This document shows, one piece after another, positions 41,478 to 50,366 of a DNA stretch of 64,000 nt (position 1 is its first letter; each line of letters begins with the position of its first letter). The position numbers were made by a program, and so were the translations under genes. The stretch lies in assembly GCF_002161235.1 (NCBI RefSeq), contig NZ_NFHE01000001.1, positions 186,001 through 250,000 on the forward strand, given 5' to 3'. The DNA is from Pseudoflavonifractor sp. An85. Lineage in GTDB: Bacteria; Bacillota; Clostridia; Oscillospirales; Oscillospiraceae. The notes beneath the pieces are model-generated. The model saw only the letters and a program-made list of their open reading frames with translations, did not search any database and was not told the DNA's origin.

Positions 41478-41948
41478 AGTTTCCCCACCATGAAGCCCCT
41501 GGACATGCCCAAGAAGTCCGAGAGCACCGCTGTGGCCGCTCCTGCTGCCGCTGAGAAGGTGGAGGAGAAGATCGACTTCTCCAAGGTGGAGATCGAGCCT
41601 CTGTTCTCTGATTTCGTGGACTTTGAGACCTTCTCCAAGTCCGATTTCCGTGCTGTGAAGGTATTGGCCTGCGAAGCCGTGAAGAAGTCCAAGAAGCTCT
41701 TGAAGTTTACTCTGGACGACGGAACTGGCACGGATCGTGTGATTTTGAGCGGAATTCATGAGTATTATGAGCCTGAGGAGCTGGTGGGCAAGACCTGCAT
41801 CGCCATCACCAACCTGCCTCCTCGTCCCATGATGGGCATCGACTCCTGCGGCATGCTCATCTCTGCGGTCCACCACGAGGAGGGCGCAGAAAAGCTGCAT
41901 CTGCTGATGGTGGATGACCACATCCCCGCCGGTGCCAAGTTGTACTAA
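41478..41948 (+). pseudogene. metG: 3' remnant of metG, tRNA-binding domain of methionyl-tRNA synthetase
   Basis: The frame FPTMKPLDMPKKSESTAV, a Glu/Val/Ala-rich linker and a C-terminal tRNA-binding (EMAP/MetRS-beta) fold are all here: DFRAVKVLACEAVKKSKKLL, LVGKTCIAITNLPPRPMMGI. Stand-alone function is unlikely, because the catalytic Rossmann and anticodon domains are missing and no ribosome site precedes it (open frame from 41445). It is the tail of a metG gene whose 5' part lies elsewhere. A terminator (41976-42014) ends it. Confidence 0.7.
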
Positions 41949-41975
41949 GCCGCACAAAAAAGCGAAATATTTTCC

Positions 41976-42014
41976 AAAGGCCCGTGAATTCGAAAGATTC
42001 ACGGGCCTTTTTGT
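41976..42014 (+). terminator. Terminator after the metG remnant
   Basis: Perfect 14-bp arms (41976-41989 with 41997-42010, AAAGGCCCGTGAAT) followed by a T run. Confidence 0.85.
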
Positions 42015-42024
42015 GCAAAAAAGA

Positions 42025-42052
42025 TTGACAAAGGGTGGGCGAGGCGTATGAT
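42025..42052 (+). promoter_or_regulatory. Promoter for the 42213 gene
   Basis: TTGACA (42025-42030), a 16-base spacer and TATGAT (42047-42052). A 150-base leader without a clear gene follows. Confidence 0.65.
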
Positions 42053-42212
42053 AGAAATATGGACAGAGTAAGGAATTCTGTATGAAGTGAGAATATGCGC
42101 AGGCCTGTGTTAAGTGAGAAAGCGGGCAGATACCATCCTTGGATGACCCTAGTAGGATGGTGTGGGTAGCTGGTATTGGAAATGATCGAACATTCGTTAC
42201 TAAGGGACTGAG

Positions 42213-42788
42213 GTGAGTATCTTGTGTGCATTTGCTATTGATGTGGATCAGTTTACTTGGGTTTGTGGTCCGGAAGATGACCCGGAGGATCTTTGCCTTC
42301 ACGGACATGTTACGGTTCGAGTGGGAGAGACGACATTAGAAGAAGATGGAACGGTAAGTGCCACGGCACTTTATCTACTGAAGACGTTGACGGAGGATAA
42401 AGTCATGTCTGGCTCCAACATTCAAATGATACCCTGTTGTGGTCACTTCATGATTGCCAATCCGGATTTATCCCAGGTCTCGATTATAGGGTGTGATAAT
42501 GGATTGGATTGGTCCACCGAGCATGAGGGCGATGGGGTTCGAATCACCCTGCCTACTGGAGAAAGCCAGTGGGTGGATTTGCCGTCATACCGACAGCAGG
42601 TGCTCCACTTTGCGGAAAAAGTGGAGGGCTATTATCGCTCCTGCCAACCCAAGAAAATACCGGAGGATGAATTTGAACGGAACGGTTACCTCGCCTTTTG
42701 GAACGAGTGGCACCGACGTTATACACAGGCAGCTTTGCAAGATGCGGTGGATACCGGTCGGGAGATAGGATTGGAGCAAAGAAGCTAA
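42213..42788 (+). CDS. Hypothetical 191-residue protein
   Basis: The GTG at 42213 or the TTG at 42222 is the start (GAGG is eight bases upstream of the latter). No membrane segment, signal or known domain is seen. The protein has a beta-rich first half (CLHGHVTVRVGETTLEEDG) and a helical C-terminus (YRQQVLHFAEKVEGYYRSC). It is a single gene between a promoter and a very strong terminator. Function unknown. Confidence 0.6.
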   Translation: MSILCAFAIDVDQFTWVCGPEDDPEDLCLHGHVTVRVGETTLEEDGTVSATALYLLKTLTEDKVMSGSNIQMIPCCGHFMIANPDLSQVSIIGCDNGLDWSTEHEGDGVRITLPTGESQWVDLPSYRQQVLHFAEKVEGYYRSCQPKKIPEDEFERNGYLAFWNEWHRRYTQAALQDAVDTGREIGLEQRS

Positions 42789-42798
42789 AATGCACCCT

Positions 42799-42838
42799 AA
42801 AAGGGCCGTGAATCTTTCAGATTCACGGCCCTTTTACA
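42799..42838. terminator. Strong terminator, bidirectional
   Basis: A perfect 17-bp stem (42799-42815 with 42819-42835) has a 3-base loop and T runs on both sides. It separates a plus-strand gene from the minus-strand gene ending at 42839. Confidence 0.85.
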
Positions 42839-43369
42839 TCACATCAATAGGAGAGGGGGATTTCCATTATAATCGAGAAAATCTGCGGTTCCATTTGCCA
42901 GCTGGAAGGGGAAAATATAGGGAAGATTTGAGGTGGAAAATTCCATACGTGTGGACTCCTGACCAGCAGCATTCTGGTAAACGAGATATTTACAATCAGG
43001 GTTGTTCATCAAGCAAATGTCGCTGCCATTCCATACCACATGGACGATGTCAGGGGCATAGGTGCTGGCATCATAAATGTTGGTCACATAAGACCAGCCT
43101 CCCCAAAGGGATTGGCAGTCCACCGCCTTATAAGAAAGCGTGTGTTCCTGGTTCTGCACGATGTACCAGCGTAGGGCGTGACCGTCGGATGCGTACTCGC
43201 CCAGATAGGAAATGGTAATATCGTCGTTCGGAGTAAACTGCGCATCCTCCCGGATGACTTGGATTACATCGTCGTGGGTTCGGATCAAGGGCAGGGTGGA
43301 GACAAGCAGCGCTCCAGCTACCAGGAGGACGAGAAGAACTGCGGGAAGAATGATACGTAATTTTTTCAT
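42839..43369 (-). CDS. Membrane-anchored small protein, unknown
   Basis: A 176-residue protein starting KKLRIILPAVLLVLLVAGALL, a signal anchor, followed by a soluble beta-rich part facing outward. No family is recognised. A ribosome site (AAGGAGGC) precedes the ATG at 43369. It ends at the shared terminator. Function unknown. Confidence 0.6.
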   Translation of the reverse strand: MKKLRIILPAVLLVLLVAGALLVSTLPLIRTHDDVIQVIREDAQFTPNDDITISYLGEYASDGHALRWYIVQNQEHTLSYKAVDCQSLWGGWSYVTNIYDASTYAPDIVHVVWNGSDICLMNNPDCKYLVYQNAAGQESTRMEFSTSNLPYIFPFQLANGTADFLDYNGNPPLLLM

Positions 43370-43542
43370 AGCGCCTCCTTATGAGTGTTGGAGTGTGGGA
43401 AGGGTGCAGGATTTCTTGTGGCGTACATGGGGACCAGCTCCTCTCTGTGCTTTGTCACTTGTATAACGGGATACAATCGTGTATCATCAAAACACTGTAA
43501 TACGGAACGGATAAGCCGTGTGTAGGAAGGACAGGAAAAACC

Positions 43543-44115
43543 ATGAACCGAGAGATCCAAATCATTCGCTCCCATCGTCGCACCATCGCCATTGAGGTAA
43601 GGGCAAGTCAGAAAGTGGTGGTGCGAGCACCTGCATATATGACAGATGGAGAGATACAGCGGTTTCTCCTGGAAAAGCGAGGATGGATTGCAAAACAGCT
43701 GGATCGGATGCAATCCCGTACCGACAGCCAAGAGCCCCCGCTCACGGAAGCCGAACTTCGCAGATTGAAGGCGGAGGCGGCGGTGGATCTGTCCCAACGT
43801 GTGGTTAAGTATGCGCCGGTGGTGGGGGTGAGAGTTGGCCGCATTACCATTCGACAGCAGAAGACCCGGTGGGGCTCCTGTTCTGCCCAAGGAAATTTGA
43901 ATTTCAACTGCCTTTTGATGCTCTGTCCAGAGGCGGTGCGAGACTATGTGGTGGTACATGAACTGTGCCACCGGAAAGAGCTGAACCACTCCCGGGCCTT
44001 CTGGACGCTGGTGGAGCGGGTGATGCCAGGGTATCGGACGCAGTATGCGTGGCTGAAAGAAAACGGTGGGAAGCTGATCCAACGCCTAGGGCAATGCGGC
44101 AAAAGAGACCTGTGA
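43543..44115 (+). CDS. YgjP-like (DUF45) zinc metallopeptidase
   Basis: A 190-residue protein with the family patterns RITIRQQKTRWGSCSAQGN and the zinc motif HELCH (VVVHELCHRKELNHSRAFW). The YgjP/SprT-like group binds zinc via HExxH and a later His; proteolysis is assumed. The DUF45 fold covers most of the protein. Ends at a small terminator. Confidence 0.8.
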   Translation: MNREIQIIRSHRRTIAIEVRASQKVVVRAPAYMTDGEIQRFLLEKRGWIAKQLDRMQSRTDSQEPPLTEAELRRLKAEAAVDLSQRVVKYAPVVGVRVGRITIRQQKTRWGSCSAQGNLNFNCLLMLCPEAVRDYVVVHELCHRKELNHSRAFWTLVERVMPGYRTQYAWLKENGGKLIQRLGQCGKRDL

Positions 44116-44140
44116 ACTTCAACGGTTCGCAGGTCTCTTC
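44105..44140 (+). terminator. Terminator after the metallopeptidase gene
   Basis: Thirteen-base arms (44105-44117 with 44124-44136) with one G-U pair overlap the stop and precede a T-rich stretch. Confidence 0.6.
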
Positions 44141-44153
44141 TTATGAGACAAAA

Positions 44154-44384
44154 TTATTTGCCCGTATCCGGCTCGGTAGGGACAGGGGCAAATCGAGGCA
44201 CCTGCATTCCATTCACTTCCACCAATTCCTCCCACATGGAGGCGGGGCGCACCCACAGCTTACCCTCTCCGTAAAGGGGGCGATAGACCACCATGGGCTC
44301 CAAGGTCTCGGAGTGGATAGCAACATCCAGAACTTCATATTCGTTTCCTTTGAAGTGGCGGTACTTTCCCGGTTGAATCATCAT
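44154..44384 (-). CDS. DUF1653-family small protein
   Basis: The ATG at 44384 follows GGGAGG, giving 76 residues (MMIQPGKYRHFKGNEYEVL, then PMVVYRPLYGEGKLWVRPAS), the typical DUF1653 pattern. It is a short beta-rich domain of unknown role. A longer open frame from 44459 has no ribosome site. Confidence 0.8.
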   Translation of the reverse strand: MMIQPGKYRHFKGNEYEVLDVAIHSETLEPMVVYRPLYGEGKLWVRPASMWEELVEVNGMQVPRFAPVPTEPDTGK

Positions 44385-44828
44385 AGAACCTCCCTGGCGT
44401 ATCGTGTTTAATTTATTATAACAGGTGAAGGGAAGAGACACAACTAAAATGCTGCCCATGTAGGGATTGCTTGCACAGGTGGGAATTGTATGTTATTATG
44501 TCGACATTGCGCCCAGACAGATTGTGGATATATGGTGAAAATGCTGGATGCTGCGTGGAGAGAGTTGCGGACCGAAAAGTGGTCTGCGTTTTTTATGGAA
44601 AATCTCTTTTTCACACTAGCGCTTTTGCTTGAAAAAGTTTTGCATTTGTGTTCAGAAAAGGGTTTCTGGCCTTGGAATGAATATCCCTGGGCAAGAACCC
44701 AGGGAGGGCACATATTTTGCACACATATGAGCGTGTGTATATGCAGTATTTTGGTAATTTTCATCAATGGGGTGGGGTGCTAATATGATGGCGTAAAGAA
44801 TCAAATCCATGGAGAAGGGATGTTTGTT
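44385..44828 (+). other. Gap before the PTS operon, possible promoter only
   Basis: About 440 bases, with an open frame (44490-44783) that lacks a good ribosome site, signal or domain and is probably not a gene. A TTGCAC (44717) and TATGCA (44740) pair with 17 bases between them is a weak promoter candidate for the HPr gene. Confidence 0.35.
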
Positions 44829-45092
44829 ATGTACACGGAAAAAATCGTAATCAAGAATAAGACCGGCCTTCACGCCCGCCCCGCGTCGGAATTGGTGGAA
44901 CTCAGTTCCAAATTTCAAAGTGAAATCATTCTCATGGTGGAGGATGACGACGAGGTAAATGCCAAGAGTATCATCAGTGTGCTCAGCGGCGGAATTATGC
45001 CGGACACCGAGGTGTTGCTCCAAGTGGAAGGGACCGATGAAAAGGAAGCGGGAGCGGCTCTTTCGGAGTTTTTGCATAACCTGCCGGATTAA
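44829..45092 (+). CDS. ptsH: HPr-like phosphocarrier of the local PTS
   Basis: An 87-residue HPr with the phosphorylated His in GLHARPASEL and the regulatory Ser in NAKSIISVL. It passes phosphate from enzyme I to EIIA. The start ATG at 44829 is better spaced from GGAGAAGGG than 44820. It is the first gene of a cluster with a PRD regulator, enzyme I and galactitol-type EII, which suggests a dedicated phosphorelay. A global HPr elsewhere is not excluded. Confidence 0.85.
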   Translation: MYTEKIVIKNKTGLHARPASELVELSSKFQSEIILMVEDDDEVNAKSIISVLSGGIMPDTEVLLQVEGTDEKEAGAALSEFLHNLPD

Positions 45093-45148
45093 AGGAAAAC
45101 AATCATTGAAGGGGAGAGCATAATCCCAAAGAATATGGAGGAGCCAGC

Positions 45149-47224
45149 ATGGAACTGAAAAGCAGACAAACGCATATACTACGCAATCTCATGTACGCGG
45201 AGAATGGGGTTAGTTCCACTCAGCTTCTCCAATCTTTGGGCATTGCCAGACGAACCTTTTACTACGACATCGAGAAGATCAACGATTACCTGGCCATGCA
45301 CGACATGGGAAGGGTGACTATCAGCGGGTCACGCATACGGGCAGAGTTGACCAACATCAACCAGTTGGAACGGCTGCTGACCAAGCAAAACAGCTACTTT
45401 TTCTCTGTGGCGGAGCGGCGAGGTATGGAGTTGATCTACATTGCGCTGGCCAGCCATGCGGTGACGGTTCAGAGCATCATGGACCACTTTGACATCAGCA
45501 AGAACACCGCGCTGGGAGATATCAAGGCGGTGCGTGAGAATCTGGCTCAATGGGGGCTGGATTTGCAAAGTGCCATAAAAAATGGATATCAAATCATAGG
45601 TGATGAGTTTATCATTCGCAGGATGCTGTGGGGAGAATTCCAGTTTCTCAACAATCCGGAAGTGACTGCTGCCATCAAAAGCTTTTTGCAAGAGAGCATG
45701 GTGTCGCTGACGGGCAATGACATTGACTTTTTGGAACTGTGTCGCTGTCTTATCAAACAATATGAGACAGACATCCAGGGAAAGTGTTTTTTGCAGGAAA
45801 ATGGATTGGAGAGCATGATGATTCAGGCGTCCTGGATTCGAAGCCACAAAGGATATGAGATCGTCATGAATGCTGAAGAGCAATTTGCACTTATGAAATC
45901 CCATTCCTATCGTTCCATCAGCTTTTCAGCGCAAAAGCTGGACAAGCTGGGCATGAAAATTTCCCCCAACGAAATTTACTATATCACATCGCTATTCCTG
46001 GGCATTCGCACATCGGATTTTAGCTCCAAAGAAGAGGAAAACACCTATATTGATCAACTATCCCGGGGGCTCATTCACAACTTTGAGTGCATTGCGGGAA
46101 TATCCTTTCCCAATCGAGATCATTTGCACTCCCAGTTGACCCATCATGTACGCCCCTTGTTTTACCGCTTAAAATACGGAATAGTGGACAAAAGTCCCCT
46201 GGTCAAAGATGTACAGGGGATGTATCCCATCGTGTATGATTTTACCCGACGTGCAGCAGAGGCGCTGCACACGTCCATGTTTGACGGGCTGTCGGAAGAT
46301 GAGCTGTCTTATCTGTGCATTTATTTTGCCAGCAATTTAAATGAGAAATTTCTGGCGATGACGGAAAACAACGTGCAGGAAAATGCTCTGATCGTGGGAG
46401 CGGGCAACATGGCCACAGCCACCTTATTGCAGGAGCAACTGGAGAATTTGTTTGGCTTTGCGTTTTCCTACAACGTGATATCCGTGGATCGTCTTCGAAC
46501 ATGGCAATTACGAGATTACGCATTGGTGGTGTCCCTGGTTCCACTGGGGCCGCAGTTTACCTGTGAACATGTGGTACAAACAGGCCCCATCCTCAATGAA
46601 AAGGATCAGGGGAACATTTTAAGGGCCTTGAAACACAACCAGCTGTTGGTCAAGTATGATATGCTGATCCAGGATTTGCTGAGCATTGCGGAACGAAATG
46701 CCACTGGAGAGCTTCAAAGCCAGAACATGTATTTCGAGCTGCTGCGCTATTTTGTCAAACGAGAAGGAAAGCATGGAACGGGCGTAAACACCAAGGTGCA
46801 TGTGGAAATTCTGAAAGAGGAGAATTTCTTGCTGGTTTCGGAGGAAACGTCTTGGGAGCAGGCGGTGCTTTTGGGGGCCAGCCACTTGCAGGGCGAACGT
46901 CTGGTGGCCAGAATGAAAAACCTGGTGGTGAATGGTAAGATTCAGACCTATCGGTTCCACCCACAGGTGGTATTGGTTCATTACCCCATGCAGGGGGAGA
47001 TGAACGCTGTGGTGGATACCCGGATCATTCTCTCCGAGCAGGGAATCATGTGCGAAGATGGCCAGAAGGCCAACATCATCGTGTGTATTTCCGGGGTGGA
47101 TCATTACTCCCATTGGCATGCACTGGAGGATATTTATCAATATTTTGAACGTCAGAATCATGTAGACGAGATACTGGGACGTATTCCATATCTGCAAGGA
47201 GGGAACCGTGATGAAAAAAATTGA
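45149..47224 (+). CDS. PRD-containing transcriptional activator with EIIA/EIIB-like domains
   Basis: A 691-residue protein. It has two N-terminal DNA-binding helix-turn-helix segments (SSTQLLQSLGIARRTFYYDI; MDHFDISKNTALGDIKAV), then PRD-like helical regions (about 190-400), an EIIB-like segment and a C-terminal EIIA-like domain around HVEILKEENFLLVSEE. This is the LevR/MtlR/BglG-type layout in which phosphorylation by HPr and EII controls activity. It overlaps the enzyme I gene by 14 bases. It probably activates the EIIABC genes in response to substrate. Confidence 0.8.
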   Translation: MELKSRQTHILRNLMYAENGVSSTQLLQSLGIARRTFYYDIEKINDYLAMHDMGRVTISGSRIRAELTNINQLERLLTKQNSYFFSVAERRGMELIYIALASHAVTVQSIMDHFDISKNTALGDIKAVRENLAQWGLDLQSAIKNGYQIIGDEFIIRRMLWGEFQFLNNPEVTAAIKSFLQESMVSLTGNDIDFLELCRCLIKQYETDIQGKCFLQENGLESMMIQASWIRSHKGYEIVMNAEEQFALMKSHSYRSISFSAQKLDKLGMKISPNEIYYITSLFLGIRTSDFSSKEEENTYIDQLSRGLIHNFECIAGISFPNRDHLHSQLTHHVRPLFYRLKYGIVDKSPLVKDVQGMYPIVYDFTRRAAEALHTSMFDGLSEDELSYLCIYFASNLNEKFLAMTENNVQENALIVGAGNMATATLLQEQLENLFGFAFSYNVISVDRLRTWQLRDYALVVSLVPLGPQFTCEHVVQTGPILNEKDQGNILRALKHNQLLVKYDMLIQDLLSIAERNATGELQSQNMYFELLRYFVKREGKHGTGVNTKVHVEILKEENFLLVSEETSWEQAVLLGASHLQGERLVARMKNLVVNGKIQTYRFHPQVVLVHYPMQGEMNAVVDTRIILSEQGIMCEDGQKANIIVCISGVDHYSHWHALEDIYQYFERQNHVDEILGRIPYLQGGNRDEKN

Positions 47225-48941
47225 AGGACTGGCCGGAGCAGCCGGACAAGCATTGTACCGGGCTTTGGTGTTGAAACGTGAGGCTGTGGAACTGGTAGAA
47301 GGTACCGTAGCTGACCCGGAAGAAGAAATTGCACGGTTTGAAGAAATCCGTGGAAAATATGCAGAGGAATTGGATCAGCTGGCGCAGAAGAGTGCCGATG
47401 GACACGGGCAGGAGGCCGCGGCGATTATGAGGGCATATGCGGTTATTGCCAGGGACGATTTCTTCTTCCAAAAACCCATCAAACGGGTACGCGCCGATGG
47501 AATTTCCATGGCATATGCCGTGGAAGAGGCTTGCCAGAAGGTTTGTCGTAAGTTTGAGGGGATGGACGATCCCTATATGAAGGAGCGGGCCGTCGACATT
47601 CGAAATGTTTGCACGGAACTCATACGTCGGCTGCAAGGAGTGTCTTCCACCTTGGAGATCCAGGGTGACGATCCGGTGATTTTGGTGGCGGAAGATCTGA
47701 CGCCGGAAGACACCATTCGTGTCGACAAAAAGAAATTGGGTGGCTTTATCACCCAGCGGGGAGGAGTGACTTCCCACGCTGTCATTCTGGCTAAGACCTT
47801 GGGCATTCCTGCCGTGGTGGGTTGCGGCGAAGTGATGACGGCGGTGGAAAGCGGACAGAAGCTCTACCTCAACGGGTCAGAGGGATGGGCCATTGTGGAG
47901 CCGGATGCAGAGACGGAAGCTCGTTTCCGCGACGCCCATAAAAAACAGCTCCAGCTGGACGGGCTGTACCGCCATGCTGCCAGCCAGCCTTCTGTGACAA
48001 AAGATGGACACCAGATTATGGTGTGCGTGAACTCAGGGGACAAGGATAGTGTGAATGGGTTGGACGCCACCAAGTGTGACGGCGTGGGCCTCTTCCGCAC
48101 CGAATTTCTCTTCATGGACCAGACGGACTATCCCTCTGAACAGCTGCAATATGAGGCCTATCGGCAAGTGGCTGAGGCGGCGCAAGGAAAAGAGATTATC
48201 ATCCGTACGCTGGACATCGGAGGCGATAAACAGCTGGACTATATGTCCCTACCCCAGGAATTCAATCCCTTTTTGGGGTATCGGGCCATTCGCCTGTGTC
48301 TGGATCGGAAAGAGATGTTCCTCACCCAGCTGCGGGCCATTTTGCGGGCATCTGCCCATGGTAAGCTGAAGATCATGTTTCCCATGATTGTGACGGTGGA
48401 AGAACTACGGCAGGCCAAGGCGTTGGTGCAACAAGCGGCCCAGGAACTGGACCAGGAGGGTGTGGCCCATGCGCCCCATGTTCCGGTGGGCATCATGATT
48501 GAAACCCCTGCAGCGGTTCTTTTGTCCGATCAGTTGGCCAAGGAGGCGGAGTTCTTCTCCATTGGTACCAATGATCTGATCCAATACACCGCGGCCACAG
48601 ACCGGCAGAATGAGCGGGTGCAGTACCTGTATACGCCGTGTAACCTGTCGGTGCTGCGTGCCATTGCCACAGTGATTGAAAACGGACATCGAGAGGGAAT
48701 CCCCGTGGGTATGTGCGGAGAGGCCGCCTCGGATCCCAGATTGGGACTGCTGCTTTTGGGCCTGGGGTTGGACGAATTTTCTGTGGTACCCGCCCAAGTG
48801 GGCAAGGTGAAGTACATGGTCCAGCATGCCGATTATGGGCAGCTGGCTGCTAAGGTCAAAAAGCTGTGGGAGTTTGCCACCATTGAGGAGTTGGAAGCCT
48901 GGCTTGCATCCTGGCAGGAAGAGGCAGGTGAGCAGCTATGA
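47211..48941 (+). CDS. ptsI: PTS enzyme I
   Basis: The ATG at 47211 is chosen over the GTG at 47208; the gene overlaps the regulator stop. The 576-residue protein has the phospho-His domain (RGGVTSHAVILAKTLGIPAV) and the PEP-binding barrel with KIMFPMIV, GIMIETPAA, FFSIGTNDLIQYTAATDRQN and the Cys of GMCGEAASD. All key residues are intact. A second ptsI near a dedicated HPr suggests a system-specific phosphorelay. The stop overlaps the next start (ATGA). Confidence 0.9.
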   Translation: MKKIEGLAGAAGQALYRALVLKREAVELVEGTVADPEEEIARFEEIRGKYAEELDQLAQKSADGHGQEAAAIMRAYAVIARDDFFFQKPIKRVRADGISMAYAVEEACQKVCRKFEGMDDPYMKERAVDIRNVCTELIRRLQGVSSTLEIQGDDPVILVAEDLTPEDTIRVDKKKLGGFITQRGGVTSHAVILAKTLGIPAVVGCGEVMTAVESGQKLYLNGSEGWAIVEPDAETEARFRDAHKKQLQLDGLYRHAASQPSVTKDGHQIMVCVNSGDKDSVNGLDATKCDGVGLFRTEFLFMDQTDYPSEQLQYEAYRQVAEAAQGKEIIIRTLDIGGDKQLDYMSLPQEFNPFLGYRAIRLCLDRKEMFLTQLRAILRASAHGKLKIMFPMIVTVEELRQAKALVQQAAQELDQEGVAHAPHVPVGIMIETPAAVLLSDQLAKEAEFFSIGTNDLIQYTAATDRQNERVQYLYTPCNLSVLRAIATVIENGHREGIPVGMCGEAASDPRLGLLLLGLGLDEFSVVPAQVGKVKYMVQHADYGQLAAKVKKLWEFATIEELEAWLASWQEEAGEQL

Positions 48942-49360
48942 CGGCAAAGGCGGTGCAGGCCACCCAAGAAGTGGAACGCTGTTTGTGGTGTGGACGAAAG
49001 ACAGACAGCAAAGCATATATCATCAATCCAAAGGCCAGACATGAGTTGCCATGCTGTTGCCAGGAGTGCTTTGAGCACATGCAGGAATTTGTGGAGCGGG
49101 ATAAGCGGTATCGTATGATATCCTATCTGATTCTGGGCGCTTTGGTGGTGGCCAATCTGTTCTTCTTCGGACTGATGCCGGACACCAGGTGGAAGTATCT
49201 TCCGATGCTGGGCATCGGAGTGTTCGCAACGATCTTTCCTTACGTATTCGCCAGTTATGAACGTTATCAAAGGTTTGGAGCACGGCGCACGACGATGGTG
49301 GTTCGTGTGTTTACCGCGATGTTTGCTGTGTTTTCGTTGCTTTTGATTGCGCTGTATTAG
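48938..49360 (+). CDS. Small membrane protein with a zinc-ribbon-like N-terminus
   Basis: A 140-residue protein starting inside the enzyme I stop (ATGA), so coupled. The first 45 residues have Cys pairs (CLWCGRK, CCCQEC), then three membrane segments (MISYLILGALVVANLFFFGL; YLPMLGIGVFATIFPYVFA; VVRVFTAMFAVFSLLLIAL). Unknown function. Its position in the PTS cluster is noted without explanation. Confidence 0.55.
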   Translation: MTAKAVQATQEVERCLWCGRKTDSKAYIINPKARHELPCCCQECFEHMQEFVERDKRYRMISYLILGALVVANLFFFGLMPDTRWKYLPMLGIGVFATIFPYVFASYERYQRFGARRTTMVVRVFTAMFAVFSLLLIALY

Positions 49361-49523
49361 TGCGCTCTTTTTTGCATAGTGACCAAAATGGAACGGTTTT
49401 TTGCATAACTACGTGTGCAAGATGTGAAAGAAGTTGGGCTGTTTTCACAAAGAAACCTGTGCTATTCTTGAACCAGAAACGAAGCTCCGGAGGCTACGTA
49501 TAAACAGTGCTTGAGGTTGGGAG

Positions 49524-49994
49524 ATGAGGAACATAGCTACTTTATTAGATGAACGGCTGATTCTTTTGGATGCTGATGTGACCAGTGCAGAGCAGTGCAT
49601 TCGCACCATGGCAGATCTCTTTGAGACATACGGCTACGTGAAGCCAGGGTATGGAGACGCTGTGGTGGAGCGGGAGAAGGGATTCCCCACCGGACTTCCT
49701 GGGAAGGGAATCAACATTGCGATCCCCCACACCAACAATGCGTTGGTCAACAAACCGGCAGTGGGAGTCATTGTTCCCCGGCAAGCGGTAGAGTTTGCGG
49801 TTATGGGGCAAAAGGAGACCAAGATTTCCTGTGAATTGATTCTTCCGCTGGTTGTTCAGGACACCAAGCGCCAGATGGCCATGTTGAAAAAGATGATGAA
49901 GATCATCCAAGATGGAGAGCTGCTCCAGAATTTGCGACATGCAAAGGACAAGCAGACCATTCTCCAACTGTTATCCGTATTAAACGACGACTGA
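49524..49994 (+). CDS. PTS EIIA, galactitol/fructose family
   Basis: A 156-residue EIIA type 2 with the active His in INIAIPHTNNALV near residue 70. It takes phosphate from HPr and passes it to EIIB. Followed 22 bases later by EIIB and EIIC of galactitol type, so it is the matching EIIA. A 163-base gap to the previous gene holds no strong promoter. Confidence 0.85.
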   Translation: MRNIATLLDERLILLDADVTSAEQCIRTMADLFETYGYVKPGYGDAVVEREKGFPTGLPGKGINIAIPHTNNALVNKPAVGVIVPRQAVEFAVMGQKETKISCELILPLVVQDTKRQMAMLKKMMKIIQDGELLQNLRHAKDKQTILQLLSVLNDD

Positions 49995-50015
49995 TTTGGA
50001 AAGGAGCATATCAAT

Positions 50016-50315
50016 ATGCGTGCAGTTAAGGTTTTGTCCGTTTGTGGTTCTGGTACCGTAAGTTCTGCCATGCTGTCTTCCAAGCTGGAGGATGTGCTCA
50101 GCGAGCGCGGTTATGATTTGGAGGCCACCGAGGTGGCTCCCGGCGGTGTGAGCATGGCCATTCAGAATAGTGACTATGATCTCATTGCCTATACCAGCCC
50201 GGTGGAGGACATCTATGGGATTCCCGTACTCAATGCCACTGGTTTTCTGGTGGGCATCAACGAGGAGGAATTTGTGGACGAGCTGATGGAGGTTGTTGGA
50301 AAGCTGGATCTGTAA
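50016..50315 (+). CDS. PTS EIIB, galactitol type
   Basis: A 99-residue EIIB with the active Cys in LSVCGSGTVSSAMLSSK near residue 10. It phosphorylates the incoming substrate at the membrane with EIIC. Start after AAAGGAGC; 52 bases before the EIIC gene. Confidence 0.85.
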   Translation: MRAVKVLSVCGSGTVSSAMLSSKLEDVLSERGYDLEATEVAPGGVSMAIQNSDYDLIAYTSPVEDIYGIPVLNATGFLVGINEEEFVDELMEVVGKLDL

Positions 50316-50366
50316 TGAACAGCTTCACACGCTCGTAGAGAAATATGATGGGAAGGAAGCGATGGT

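Noticed and set aside
44490-44783. 97-codon frame before the HPr gene
   Set aside because: No good ribosome site, signal, or domain and an odd composition; probably leader sequence.
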